Positions 37,794-50,402 of a DNA stretch of 64,000 nt are shown here, one piece after another. The number at the start of each line of letters is the position of its first letter. Positions within the stretch are counted from its first letter, which is position 1. The DNA lies in contig NW_004087041.1 of the NCBI RefSeq assembly GCF_000220395.1, positions 1 to 64,000 on the forward strand. The letters are read 5' to 3'. Below the pieces are notes generated by a model. The model was not told where the DNA came from. It ran no database searches and saw only the letters and a list, made by a program, of their open reading frames with translations. Source of the DNA: Ichthyophthirius multifiliis (lineage: Eukaryota > Ciliophora > Oligohymenophorea > Hymenostomatida). The translations under genes were made by a program, and so were the position numbers.

Positions 37794-38889
37794 ATGGGAA
37801 AAAAAAATCGTTCTCGTTCAAGAGAACATAAAAACGAAAAAAAACATAAAAAAAGATCTAGATCAAATTCCTCGTAAATAATATAAAACAATCAAAAAAA
37901 ATCATTTTGTTCTTCATCTTCTTCGTCACCTCTTAGACAAAATAATTATTATTCCAAAAAGCCATATTATTCAAAAGAAAACCGTATTGAAAAACGTTAA
38001 AATCTATAATTAAAAGTTCATTTTTGGGACTACAGTACAGATGAGGAAACTTATAATAAAAACTTGGAAAAATATTGGAAAAAACAAGAATTAGAAAAAC
38101 TTGAAATATAAAAAGAATAACTAAAACAAGAAGAAGAAAAAAGACTAAGAAAATTAGAAAAAATATAAAATTAATAATCAATTACATCTTCATCTGCTTC
38201 TAATACTTCTTCTTCTTCAGAATCTTCTAAATCATCTTAATTTTCTTCTTCATCAGAAAATGAAGATGAAATTGAATTTGAATCAGATAATTCTTTTGCC
38301 AGATAATGTCGTGAAAAACTTAAAGGTCCTAAATTTTAAAAACCTACTTAAAGAAATAAAAAAAGTGAAGAAATTTAATAATAATAAGAAGAAAATGAAG
38401 AATATTAAGATGATGAAAATTATCTTGAAACATAAAGACAAAACTAAAATCATTAATCACAATTTGTAATAGGGCCTATGGTAAAAATTAAAAAAATATT
38501 TATATTAAATTTATACAATATAATAGCCATTGATAATATCAGAAAATAAGCGAGATAGCAATTATGGTGGTACTTTGTTACCCGGAGAAGGCCAAGCTAT
38601 AGCTTAATATATAGATTCAGGAAAAAGAATACCTCGTAGAGGTGAAGTAGGTCTTTCTTCTGAATAAATTAGTCGATATGAAGAATTAGGTTATGTAATG
38701 AGTGGTTCAAGGCATAAAAGAATGAATGCTGTAAGACAAATGAAAGAAGCAAAAGTATATAGTATTTAAGAAAAAAAGGCCTTAGCAATTTATAATTACG
38801 AGCAATAAATAAAAAAAGAAAATAAAATTATAGATTAATTTAAATAAGTTTTAAACGATAAGTTAACATCAACAAACAAAAAAAAATGA
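37794..38889 (+). CDS. NKAP-like nuclear RNA-binding/splicing protein
   Basis: Two exons (intron 38481-38526) give 349 residues. The N-terminus is an Arg/Ser/Lys-rich region (MGKKNRSRSREHKNEKK), followed by a serine-rich tract and an acidic coiled coil. The C-terminal ~120 residues match the SynMuv/NKAP domain: GGTLLPGEGQAIAQYI, GKRIPRRGEVGLSSEQI, YEELGYVMSGSRHKRMNAVR and EKKALAIYNYE, then a basic end. NKAP associates with spliceosomes and RNA and acts in splicing and in transcriptional repression in animals. TGA is at 38887-38889. Confidence 0.92.
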
Positions 38890-38975
38890 AAAAAATATAT
38901 AAAAATTAAGAAATTACAATAAACAAAATTAATAAATTAATTTAATAGATAACTATATATAATTTTTTTTTAAGT

Positions 38976-40847
38976 TCAATTTACGAATTGTCTTAACATT
39001 GTTTCAACTTGTAAAAGCTACAATTCTGCTTAATTAAATTACAAATCGTTAATTCTTTTCTCAATTTTATATTTTAATAGTGTTTATTAATTATTTGGTA
39101 TAATATTACTGATTTGTTTACTAAAAAAACCTGAATTTGTAGTAATTTTTTAAATTTCTTTCTATCTTATATTTTCACCAAACGTCTATTTTTGTATATT
39201 ATCTTTTAAATTTTATAAGTCAAAAAGAGCCTGATTTTTTATCTACTGAGCTGCTTTTGCATCACTTTTCATTTATTCGACATCTTTTTATAAAATAGAC
39301 GTTTAAAAATATAATTGATCTTTTAGTTTATGAAGCTCTTCATCATTTTTCTTTTCTTTTAATTTCCATAACATATCATATTTTCTTTCGAAATAATCAT
39401 TTTAAGATATTTATGGCTGTTTTTATTTTTCTGTTTCTTCTTCTTAAAATTCTTTTATATTTTAATTAAAAGGTGATTTGAATTCTCTTTATTATGAATA
39501 AATATCATCCAATTTAAAATTTGATTATTATTATTATTATTATTATTATTATTTTTATTGTTATTATTATTATTATTATTTTATTAAACTTGTATTTACA
39601 TTACTATTATTATTGCTAATATTACTATAATTATTATTTTCCTTTTTTTAAAAAACATTATTTATTTATATTTGTTATTTTTAAATATACATTTAATATA
39701 TTTTTTTTAGATTATTATGATGTAGGCTTATAATTTGATAAAAATTTTTCCTTTTACTATTCTATTTAATCTTATTTTTTTTTTTCTACATGATATTTTA
39801 AAGTTTTTATTTCTTATTATTCTCCATTTAATTCGCTTTTGTGTTTTTTATTTAGTTCTTCTAATTAAGCTTTTACTTTTTGCTCGTATTATATATCTAA
39901 TAGCCTTTCTTTTTCTTTTTCTTAATTTTTTAATTTTTATTTTTATCTTATTTATTCTGCTAATTCTTCTGCTACTTTTTTTTATTTTATTGTTTTTTAA
40001 TCTTCTTTTTCTTCTTGCTAATATATTTATTATCCTTTTTCTTCTTATATTTTTTATATATTTTATTATTCTATCGTATTATTTTAAAATTATTTTTATA
40101 ACGTTTAATTTTAATTCTTATTGGAATCATAAGTAATTTTATTATCTTCCAATAATTATCTTTTTTAAAATGAATATTATTTATTTTCTATATTTTCAAA
40201 ATTATTCTTAAAATTTTATTCAATTTCATAGATATTATTATTTTCATTTTCGTTATATTGATTTTTTTATTCATCATTTTTATTTTCATCGTTATTTTTG
40301 TTTTCCATATTTTATTACTTGTTTTCAAAATTATATTTATTTTCAATTTCGTATTTTTTTTAATAATTATGTTTATTATCAAAATTATTTTTGTTTAATT
40401 GCATATTCTATGGTATTTACTATTATTAAATAATTTTTTTCATTAAAATTTGATCGTTTTTTTACCAAAAGTCTTATTTTTATAATTAATTATTTAAAGA
40501 AGGAGTGTTTTTATTAGTATTATTATTATATTAATCTTATTTTTTTTATTCAAAAAGTTTATTATCTTCTATTTGTTTTGAAAGTTCTTTTGCATAATCA
40601 TTTTTATTTATAGGGTAATTTCTATTATTTTTACCAAAATTAAGTATAAAGTCATTATTTGAATCTCCATTTTTAATTTCTTATAGTACTTTTTTTTCTC
40701 ATCTCTTGAAATAATATTTTATTTATTATATTAACTAACATTGTTTTTATAATAATCTTTTAATTCATTTTATCGAGATTTATTTTCTACTTTAGTTGAT
40801 ATTTAATATTGTTTTTATTCTTCTTCTTCTTTAAACCAAGGAAACAT
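38976..40847 (-). CDS. CSPP1-like centrosome/cilium coiled-coil protein
   Basis: Minus strand from ATG 40847 (MFPWFKEEEEQKQYQ) to TGA 38978-38976. After a one-base frame break at an eight-A run near 40692, the frame reads NYPINKNDYAKELSKQIEDN, the short motif repeated in CSPP1 and CCDC66 (Tyr...Leu..Gln-Ile-x-Glu/Asp). A long Asn/Gln/Glu-rich region follows, then coiled coil (VAEELAEQIRQKQKLK, with another Leu..Gln-Ile element). An intron lies near 39620-39730, then a polyglutamine tract coded by TAA, and a final coiled coil with DYFERKYDMLWKLKEKKNDE. CSPP1 binds microtubule ends in centrosomes and axonemes. In a ciliate a basal body or ciliary tip role would be plausible; this is inference. 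Confidence 0.55.
39524..39583 (-). repeat. (TAA)n tract coding polyglutamine
   Basis: About 20 trinucleotides on the minus strand, TAA with single CAA and AAA interruptions, read as a Gln tract in the CSPP1-like gene. Confidence 0.85.
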
Positions 40848-40970
40848 ATATTTTTTTTATTATTACTTTTTTATTTTAAAAAAAAAAAAACGAAAAAATT
40901 TAATTTTTTTTTAAATAAAATTATTAATAAATAAATAAAAAAGAAAATATAAATAAAATATAAAAAATAA

Positions 40971-42184
40971 TCATCTTTCGCTTTTAAAAAGTATTTTTTT
41001 CTACATTTAAAATAAATCTTAATATTTTTTAAGAGATTTTAATTAGAATCCTTATTAGCTGAAATTATTTTTTTTATTTAAAAACGAATTTTTTGCACTA
41101 GTATTTATATTAGTGTTTTTATCAGTTTAAAAGCTATCAAAAAAGGATTTATTGTATCCAAAATAGCCTTTAAATCCTCCAAACTAAGAGTTATTTTTCC
41201 CATAATTCATTTAAAACTCATTTCTTTTCCTATAGAATCCTTCTTTTTCGTCTAAAACAATACTTTTGAACATTTAGAATTCGTTTTTATTTGCATTTTC
41301 ATTTGTATTTAAACCAAAAATATTTTTTTTTTTCTTTTACTATTTACAAAAATCCAAACTATTAATAGTATTTAACTATTCTGTAGAGCTTCTTTAAGCA
41401 TTATTTAAAAAAATACTCTAATAGAGATTTTTTATTTATTTATCTGCATTATTATTATTATTAAAAGTAAAACCATTTTTAAAATTTGTGGATAACTTCA
41501 AATTTTATCCATTAAAATTATTTTCGGCCTCCTAACTTGATAATATTTTATTTTCTGCAAATTTTATTTACTTAATAACATCTTAGGCATGCTAAAAATT
41601 AAATTAAGTATTAAACTCGTATTATTATTTGTTCTAAAAATGGATGAGCTCTTCGTTTTGTTTGAGAATTTGTTCAAATATTTACTTGCTTTACTAATAT
41701 ATTTTAAATGTTTGAATATCACAATTTATGTTTTGTAAATTTCCGAAGTATTCTTTTAATTCATTTAGAGTTTTTAATGTGGAAGATATTGATTCTGATT
41801 GAGATTAATTTTTTAAATCGAAAACTTGTTTTATTTTCTCAATTTCATCTAATATACATTACTATTTATGTTAAAGAAGTTAAAATAAATTTGAAAATTA
41901 TGAAATTATATTGTTTTTTTAATTATTTATCTTTTCTGTTTATTTAATAGAATTATCATAAAATTAATTCTTGTAAAGCTTCAAAAGTTCTATATTTATA
42001 TTTATTTACCGATTAAATTCTTCTACTTTTCCAGAAAATATTGGTAAACTTTTTTCAAATTAAATTATTTACTAATCATCATTATAATATTAGTATTAAT
42101 TTTCTTATATACATTTACAACACATTACTTAATTATTTTAGAAATTGTAAAAATTTAAAATTTCAAAAGGATGTATTTCACAAA

Positions 42185-42240
<56 letters not shown>

Positions 42241-43078
42241 TGTTAGTATATTTATTACTGTTATTATTATTATTGCGAATTATTTTAAGGTTATTGACAA
42301 TATTATTAAAATTGTTATTAATTAAAATTAGCTGTAATTTAAATTGGTTAGTTTAAATTTTATGAATGAAATGATGATTATATTTTCTGCTATTATTATT
42401 AATATATTTAATTTTAATAAAAGTTATTATTATTATTGTTTTTTTATTAGTAATTAGCTTAGTAATTTTATTCTTAGTTTTAATTAGTAAATAATTTAAA
42501 TTAATTATCTTATTAAGTTTTTATTTTGTTTTCTTTATTTTCGGGATATTTTTTAATTTCTTATTCTTCCTCTTCTTCTTCCTCTTCTTCCTCTTATTCA
42601 TTTTTTTAATCTAATTTTAATTTTAAATAATTTATAAAATATTTTATAATTAACTTTTAGCTGAAATAAATTATTAATTACCATTATTTTCGTCATCTTC
42701 TTTTTCTTACTCTTAAATTTACATCATTTCTATTTTTTCTTTTACTTCGTTTATTGCTTTTATTGAATCAAAATCAAGTTCAGTAATTTTCTAGCAATTT
42801 ATGCATTCAACATTTAATGTAATATTTATTTCATTATTATCGATTTCTGTTTAATAATATATTTCTTCTTTGCAATAATTTTTATAAATAAACCAACATG
42901 CCATACAATCTAAACAAAAACTATGCTAACAATTCAATTCTATATAATTTATTGGCAATACATTACATTTATCACATTTTACCATATTTTATTATGAGTT
43001 GTTTATATATTCATCATAATTGCTTGCATCATCATAAATTATTTTTTAATCTTAATCTTATTATTGATTGTTATTCAT
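40971..43078 (-). CDS. TRIM/RBCC-type protein: RING, polyGln, B-box, coiled coil
   Basis: From ATG 43078 the first exon encodes an acidic leader and a RING: CDKCNVLPINYIELNCQHSFCLDCMACW, with the second pair near 42810 (VECINCQ). An intron follows (about 42600-42670), then an acidic EQEEEEEEEEE run and an Asn/Gln region with a polyglutamine tract (42185-42239). Next is a B-box-like zinc motif, FCEIHPFEILNFYN...QVMCCKCIQE. Another short intron leads to about 100 residues of coiled coil (LDEIEKIKQVFDLKNQSQSE onward) and an Asn/Gly/Phe-rich C-terminus with QFGGFKGYFGYN. The order RING, B-box, coiled coil is that of TRIM E3 ubiquitin ligases. There is no PRY-SPRY or NHL domain. TGA 40973-40971. 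Confidence 0.78.
42185..42239 (-). repeat. (TAA)n tract coding polyglutamine
   Basis: About 18 TAA codons in a row on the minus strand, placed just before the B-box of the RBCC-type protein. A looser Gln run lies at 42245-42275. Confidence 0.9.
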
Positions 43079-43559
43079 TTTATTAAAACACTTTTTTTTA
43101 AATAATTTATTATTATGTTTTTTTATTAATATTTTATTTTTTAAATATATTTGCTTTATTTTTTATTTTGATAATTTTTAAAAATTTTTTTTTTTTTTTG
43201 AATTTATATTTTTTATGTTTATTATTATTTTTAAATTTATTATATAATTTATATTAATAATATAATTCCTACTTTATTTTTTAAACTTTAACTACTATTT
43301 ATTAAAAAAATTACTGTAATATATTATTAATTATTATACTTTCTCATAATTAATTTTTTTTTAAATCTTGTATTTTTATTATAACATTATAAAATATAAA
43401 AAATGTATATATTTTTAATTAAATATACAATTTTGTTTGTTAAAAAACTATAAAAAGAAATATTTTTTTAATTAAATAAAATTTTATTAAAAAATAAAAT
43501 TTTATCATAATTCACTATTTTTTTAAAAAAAATTACTTTTAAATATTCTCTAAAATAAG
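43079..43559. other. AT-rich spacer
   Basis: Nothing recognisable upstream of the RBCC-type gene. Confidence 0.5.
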
Positions 43560-44380
43560 TTTTTAATAATAGTAATAAACTTATTATTTTCTAAAATGTA
43601 TTCCCAAAAATTAACTCTAACTAAATGTACCAAAATATATGATTATTATTTATTGCCCTAATTAATAATACAAATACCATTTTCTTACCAAATAAAAACT
43701 GCTTTAGACAAACAATTTGCATTAACGAATTTTAACTATTCAAAAAAAAAAGTTTGATGTTAAATTGTTTTCTAAAAATTAAAATATTTACCTTCTAAAG
43801 AGCATAAAAATTATACTCAGTCTTTATCATTTATATAGATTGTCTGTTTAAATTAAATTAATCTCTTAAATTGATAAAATTATATTATCAAGTCAATATG
43901 ATGATTATTATATAAAGTTTGCTTTTTTTAAATTAAATTTAAAGCACTATTTTAAAAAGTAGAATAAATTTTGTTTTAAATAAAATGAGTTATGTATTTA
44001 TCCTTGGTTTAAAAATTTGTTTAATTCCTTATTTTTTAATTATTTGATAGAGCTTTAAGAATTAACTTGTAAACAAGTATCTTGTAAAGGGAAATAAATC
44101 TCATTTTTTTTTTAATTTAGATTACTTTATTGTCTAAAATTTTTAGCTAGCTAAAGTAAAATTTGAAAATCAATTATATATATTATAATAATTCCATAAA
44201 GAAGCCATATTCACGCAGTAATAATAGACCATTTATAAAAAATAGGTAAAAGTTTATTTCGGTATCTAATAAGTCATAAGAAATTATTAATGGACGAACA
44301 ATGCTTATATATATTTTACAAATTACGAAGGTATATTATTATTGGAAGAATTTTTTATATTGCTTATGATAAATAACTAT
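43560..44380 (-). pseudogene. Coding-like fragments, unrecognised, possibly a decayed gene
   Basis: Several minus-strand stretches have protein-like residue use but do not join into one frame. One is about 44190-44280 (LLDTEINFYLFFINGLLLL). A second is a 71-codon frame at 43893-44105 (NEIYFPLQDTCLQVNSQSSI). A third is about 43590-43710 (AINNNHIFWYIQLELIFG). G+C is above the flanks throughout. They could be exons of a gene with unusual introns or remains of a dead one. I cannot name a family. Confidence 0.3.
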
Positions 44381-45151
44381 TACCGCTTAATTTATATATG
44401 TTAAAGTTAAAAAAAGAAAGATTAAATATAATTATAATTTTTTACTTGCATTTTTAATAAAAAAAATAATATAAATTCTATTATTACTTTTTATATATAT
44501 ATTTAGTTATTTATTTATTTTGAATAAATTATTTTAAAATTTATATAAATGACAATATAATTTTTAAATTTCTGTAGTTGTATTTATAAATAAATATATT
44601 ATAGTTATAATAATAATTTATTGTTTTGAATATATTTTTTTTTCTTTTTTAAGGCAATTTATAATTATCATATTAAATTTTAAATACAAATTTTATAATT
44701 TTTATTATAAACATTTTAAATTATATATGTTTGAAATATTTTAAATTTAATATTTTTTATTTATTATATATTTGATATTTAACTATTTTTTTTAATGAAT
44801 ATAATTTTAAAAAGTAAAACTTATTTGATATTTTATTTTAGTGATAAAAAAATTTAAAAATTAAAATTTTTTTAAAATATATATATAAATAATTATTTAT
44901 TAAGATTTTCCTCAGCATTACTTTGGAATTATGTTTAATAATTATTTTTTTAATTATGTCTGTCTTATAAAATATTATTTAAAATTTATTATAATCTTTT
45001 TAAATTATTTTTTGAAAGCTATTTGAAATGTTTAATAAAAAAACTTATCAAATTATTCAAAAATCTTTACAAAAAGATAAGTACTAAACATATAACATTA
45101 TAAAAAAAACCATTAATTAATATATTATATATGTATATTTTTTAATATAAA
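44381..45151. other. AT-rich spacer
   Basis: About 0.8 kb with no coding or RNA signal seen. Confidence 0.5.
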
Positions 45152-45461
45152 TCAAGAATCTCTAACTTCCTTTGTAACAGCATCAATTATATAATGGTTA
45201 TCGCAACTAAAGAAAAAGAAAATATTAAAAACTAGAAACATATAATAAAAATATTTACTGAGGGCAAAATTCATCTGACTCATCAAAGTCTTTTAAATCT
45301 TTTCTGAAGCATTTTTTACAAGCTTTGCATGCAAATATCATTTCTAGAGCTTTTTTAAGTTCATGATCCTATGATTCATTATGACATTCTGCACAATCAA
45401 ACCATTTTTTGCAACATGGTGCTCTAATTGATACTTAGACATTTAAAATATGTTTACACAT
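45152..45461 (-). CDS. CHY zinc finger protein, single-domain
   Basis: Two exons (intron 45207-45258) give 85 residues that are almost all CHY zinc finger: CKHILNVQVSIRAPCCKKWF, DCAECHNE, a Lys/Leu helix, FACKACKKCFRKD, then CPHCDNHY. The metal ligands of the domain (paired Cys/His of RAPCC, CAECH, CKAC, CPHCDNH) are present. In larger proteins this domain sits in front of RING fingers in E3 ligases such as Pirh2. Stand-alone forms like this, related to yeast Hot13, are linked to zinc handling of small Tim proteins in mitochondria. Role here unproven. Stop TGA 45154-45152. Confidence 0.85.
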
Positions 45462-45627
45462 TTTTTATTTTTCTTTTTTATGATTTTAATTTATATTTTT
45501 TTTTGAATTATTTATTATATATTTTTTCTATATTTAATAATAAAAATAAAGGTATTTTTTTAAAAAAATAAAATAATATAAATCCTAATTAAAAACTAAA
45601 ATACATATACAAATAAAATAAATAAAT

Positions 45628-46777
45628 ATGCTTTCTTTTATATTATTTTTCTTTTATTTAATTTATGTTTCAGTATCTTAATAAAATAGCAATGTTATGT
45701 AAGATAAAAACGGCATATATATATTAAACCCATAAAATTTTAATGATTTTGTTACTTAAAACGAACATGTTTTTATAGATTTCTATGCCCCATGGTGCGA
45801 TCATTGCAAGTAACTCGATCCTGAATTCATAAAAATATCACAAAATTATTAAAATTAAAATGTAAAATTTGCAAAATCAGATATGTCAATACATATGAGT
45901 TTATCAAAAAAATATAAAGTTGATGGCTATCCTGATTTACGTTTATTTTCGTTTGGAAATTTAGAGCATAATATAAAATATATACAAGATTAAAAAAAAG
46001 AAGAAGATTTAAGAAACTGGCTAAATTAAAAAATTGAAAAATCTTCCGAAAAAATAAATCATATTGAATAACTAGAAGAATTAAAATAAAAGAATTAAGC
46101 TTTAATTGTTTATTTTGGTAAAAAAATAATGATTAATAAATAGATTATTTTTTTATTGAAAAAAAGGTTTAAACGAGTAAGAAACTAATTTTTAAACTTT
46201 TAAATTAGTAGCCATGAGTTATGAAGAAACTAAATTTGCTTATGTATTAGATTAATAAATTCGAGCTTAAGAATAAGCTGAAGATTTGAGTATTGTATTA
46301 TATAAAAATTTTGATAATAAAAGAGATGAGTACACAGGTGAGTTAAAAATCATTTAAATTATAAAATTTATTGATTCTCATAGTATTCCTCATATTATTC
46401 CTTTTGATAAAAGGGCAGTAAGTATGATTTTCGTTAATTAAAATCCTGCTTTATTTTTTGTATGCAATAATAATCAAAAATCTATAAATGCACTTAAAGA
46501 ATTTGAAAAAAGTGCTTTGTAAAATAAAGGAGGAAATGTTATTTTTTCAGTTTCAAAACAGGACGATGGATTCGAAAATAATTTTAATAAACTGATTGAT
46601 ATTTTAGATGTAAATGAAAAGGATTTACCAGTTATAAAATTGGTTTATTCTACTTCTAAAAGGGAAAATATTTATGCTTTTTAAAAAGATATAACTGCTG
46701 AAAATATTAATGAATTTGTTATTTTATACTAAAAGGGAAAACTTAAAAGATAAAGAACTAAAAAAGATGATTTATGA
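45628..46777 (+). CDS. Protein disulfide isomerase-like ER protein
   Basis: Two exons (intron 46118-46166) give 366 residues. A clear signal peptide MLSFILFFFYLIYVSVSQ is followed by one thioredoxin domain: [20 protein letters not shown] with active site Cys-Asp-His-Cys, and the cis-proline strand VDGYPDLRLF. The rest has thioredoxin-fold character without further Cys-x-x-Cys, as in the b and b' domains of PDI. The protein ends RTKKDDL, a KDEL-type ER retrieval signal. Unlike classical PDI there is no second catalytic domain. Expected in ER lumen, oxidising or isomerising disulfides of secreted and ciliary-surface proteins. Confidence 0.88.
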
Positions 46778-46921
46778 TTTTTATTGTTATTTATTAATTA
46801 AATACATATTTTTTAATTATATATTTTTTTTTATATTATAATAAATTTTAATTTTATTTTTCGTTTATGTTTTTTTTTATTAAATATTAGTTTGATTTTT
46901 TTTTTTAATAAAATAAAATTT

Positions 46922-48480
46922 TCATTCATTTATTATTTATAAATAAAAGTTAATTCTAATATCCTTTTCCTCATGTATAGATCTTTCTAATTTGATTTTA
47001 TCAAATTCCTTTATTTTTAATTATTTAAAAAAGTTAAAATAAATATTATACTTATTAATTTATTTAATATTTATTTAAAAATGAATTTTCTTCTATAAAT
47101 AAATCTTCGTTAATATTATATTAAATATCTTTTCTTATTAATGTTTCTAGTCTAAAAAAAATAAAATATAAAATTTTATTATATAATATTAACCTTGGTC
47201 TAATAGTTTGGCAATAAGATAAAGACAAAAATTTAAGAAGATTTTATATTTATTATATTTGTATTTTTTTTTTAATAAATATCTATTCTTTAATTCTAAA
47301 CTACCAATTGAACTTTTAATTATTTTTTTTAATTTTAATATAATTATTACATTAAAAATTTACTTTATGAAAATTTAAGGATATGAAGTATAGATTTCTC
47401 TAAATTACTAGGGTTCATTTATTTTAAAGTAACTTCTCAACATTCTTGACTTTATAATTTAAAATAAATAAATCCTATATTAAAATAAACTTATTTTTAT
47501 AATACTTTTAAAGGAAGAACAGTAACAGGACAAATATTTAATAATTCTGGGTTATTAGTAAATGCTTCATTAGCCTATTTAAAATTTATAAATTTAAATT
47601 ATTTTTAATATTTATTAAATATACTATTTATTCTTATAGTTTTATAGTTCTTGGAAATTAATATACTCTATTTTAATGCCCTGGTTTTCTTTAAACAAAT
47701 TCTACTGTAGTCATAAGCTAAAAAAAAAATTAAATTTATTATTTTAAATAAGCAATTTACAATTTTAAATAATTATTATGATGTAAATTATCTAGTTTTC
47801 ATATTTTTAATATTAGTATTTATGTAATCATAATTAAAATCTAAAATATATGGATGAGCTAATATAATTTATTAACATTATTCTTAAGAAAAACCACTCC
47901 AAACTGGCAAAATATCCAAAAGTTTCTCTATTTAATATTTCATATCGTTTGTGAATATACAAGGATATAGTATTAGGCTTTTTAATGATTAATTCTTTGT
48001 TTTATTTAAATATTTTTAAAATTAAATACTATAAAAATATACCTAATCACATCCTAAAAGTTAGGAATGAAGTTAAATTCTTTGTAAAATTTCTTCTTAT
48101 GTTAAAGATATAAAACATGCATTTCTATGTATTATTTTTCTAATTTATGCTTAATTAAGATTAAATTTGCTATTTAAAAATTAAGTTAATTGTAAACCAT
48201 CAGTTTTAACAATTAGGTCATTTGTATTTTTACGTAAGCTACTTATTTTTTATAAAAATAAATCACCCAATTATTCCGAGGTAAAACCTATATTTTAATA
48301 ATGCTAAATTATAGGAAGAATATCAGTTTATAAATTTGCATCATGAAATCCTTTCAAAGCTCTTTAAGAATCATATTTGCTAATAAATTATGATAATTAA
48401 GAAAATTTATCAACTTATTATATATTATGTTAAACTGTTGTACAAAATTTGAAAAATTATATCGATTGTTTGCAAAACAT
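46922..48480 (-). CDS. mTERF-like mitochondrial protein
   Basis: Minus strand from ATG 48480 to TGA 46924-46922 with several introns (for example about 48000-48050). The N-terminus MFCKQSIQFFKFCTTVQHN resembles a mitochondrial presequence. The helical repeats fit the mTERF pattern: FTSEQLGDLFLQKISSL, FNLNQAQIRKIIHRNACFIS, LTQEEILQRIQLHSQLLG and IIKKPNTISLYIHKRYEIL, the last with the Pro that marks these repeats. mTERF proteins bind mitochondrial DNA or rRNA and control transcription or ribosome assembly. The assignment is by repeat pattern and targeting only. The C-terminus (KLERSIHEEKDIRINF) is supported by frame but not by homology. Confidence 0.55.
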
Positions 48481-48581
48481 AAAAAATATAATATTTAAAT
48501 AAATATATTTATAAAAATTTTATATATATTTATAAGATAAAAAATAAATCTAAAAAAAATAAATATATATATATGTATAAA

Positions 48582-48625
<44 letters not shown>

Positions 48626-49088
48626 AATAATGTATAAATTTATAATATTTAATTTGTCAATTAATATTATTTATAATTTTTTTTATTAAAAAATATTTTA
48701 AATATATCTTTAATCTTTATTTTATATAATTTTATTTTATTTTTGTAATTTTTTTATATATTAATATAATAATTTTATTAATCTAAATTATATTTTAATA
48801 TTATAAAAAATTATTTTAAATATAAATTATATATAAGTGAAATTTCTGTTTATTTTTAAGAATTTGTTTATATATATTTTAATTAAATATGAGTATATTT
48901 GATATAAAATTTTATTTTATATTTTGTTAATTTTAAAAAAATATTTTAATAAAATTAATTTTTTTTCAAAAAATAAAGATTTTAATAAAATAACATTTTA
49001 AATTTAATATATTAGAAAATTATATATAATAATTTATTTTAATTAATTATCTTTATCTAATTTAATATAAAATTAAAGTTAAACATAA
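48481..49088. other. AT-rich divergent spacer with (TA)n
   Basis: Divergent promoter region for the mTERF-like and SOD genes. It contains a TA run at 48586-48620 and no recognisable motif. Confidence 0.55.
48586..48620. repeat. (TA)n microsatellite
   Basis: About 35 nt of TA repeat in the divergent spacer. Confidence 0.85.
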
Positions 49089-49837
49089 ATGAAAAATCTA
49101 TAATTTCCATTAAGAAGATTTTTTTCATTAAGATCAACTATACCTGCAACTATACCTAAATTAAAATTCGGTTTAAATGATCTTGAACCTATTCTTTCTA
49201 AAAACTTACTTGAATATCATTATGGAAAACACCATTAAACTTACATAAATAATTTAAACGATATTTACAACTAAATAAAAGAAGCTTCTGCAAATAATGA
49301 TGTGCATAAAGTTGCCTTATTATAAAGTGGACTTAGATTTAACTTGGGAGGTCATGTAAATCATGCTCTTTATTGGGAAAATTTAGCTCCTTCTAAATAA
49401 GGTGGTGGATAATTACCTGAAAGTAATTCGCCTTTGACTTTAGCAATTACTTAAAAATGGGGTTCATATGAAAATTTTATTGCAGAATTTAATAAAAGAA
49501 CTGCTTCTATTTAGGTATTTCCTTTTATTTTAATTTTTTTATTTTTTCAAAAAGGGATCTGGATGGGGATGGCTTGGATATGACACTGTAAGTAAAACTT
49601 TGAGAATGTTCGAATTAGGAAATTAAGAAATGCCTGAATGGAATAGTATTGTTCCTCTTTTAAGTATTTTTTTTTATTAGTTTATTATATATATTCTGTT
49701 TTCTAGCTATTGATGTATGGGAACATGCTTATTACTTAGATTATTAGAACTTAAGAGTTAAATATTTAACTGAAATATGGAAAATTATTGACTGGAAAGT
49801 TGTCGAATAAAGGTATAGAGAAGCTACTAAATAATGA
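49089..49837 (+). CDS. Mitochondrial Mn-type superoxide dismutase
   Basis: Three exons (introns 49515-49554 and 49664-49706) give 221 residues ending at TGA 49835-49837. A short basic presequence (MKNLQFPLRRFFSLRST) precedes the Fe/Mn SOD fold. Metal ligands are His in LEYHYGKHHQTY, His in GGHVNHALYWENLAP, and Asp and His in IDVWEHAYY. GGHVNHALYW and GSGWGWLGYD favour Mn over Fe use. The C-terminal helix has YQNLRVKYLTEIWKIIDW. The enzyme converts superoxide to peroxide and oxygen in the matrix. Confidence 0.95.
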
Positions 49838-50402
49838 TTTTTTCAAATAAAATGAACATTTTTTATATATTTTATTTTGATTTTTTTAAATTAATAAATA
49901 TTTGAGTTTTTTTATTTATTTTTTATAAAATTTTGTTTTTTTTTACTAATTAAAATAATTTATGAGAAATTTCGATATAATTTTTTTTTTATTAAATTAA
50001 TTATTATTAATAATGATTAGGTAATATATTTTGAACAAAAAAAATTAATTCATTAAAATAATTAATAAAAAATATTTAATAATATTATGTATAAATAAGA
50101 TAATAAATAAACTATAAAAAATATAATTTTATAAATTTATAAATAATAATCATTTAATATTAATACCTTCTATTTTTTATTAAAACTTTCTATTTTATAT
50201 TAGTAAATATATTGTTTTTGCAAAAATTATAAGTTTATTAAGACAATTTTAAGCAAAGATAAAATTTTATAATAGTATTAAATATATACATATATATATA
50301 TTATTTTTTAAATTAAAATTTAAAAAATAATTTTTTTTAATTCAAAAATACAAATTTATAACACATATTGATTATTAAATAAACTAAAAATTATAATAAG
50401 TA
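49838..50402. other. AT-rich spacer
   Basis: Nothing recognisable. Confidence 0.5.

Noticed and set aside
39735-40136. 133-codon plus-strand hydrophobic frame
   Set aside because: It is the antisense reading of the CSPP1-like coiled coil.
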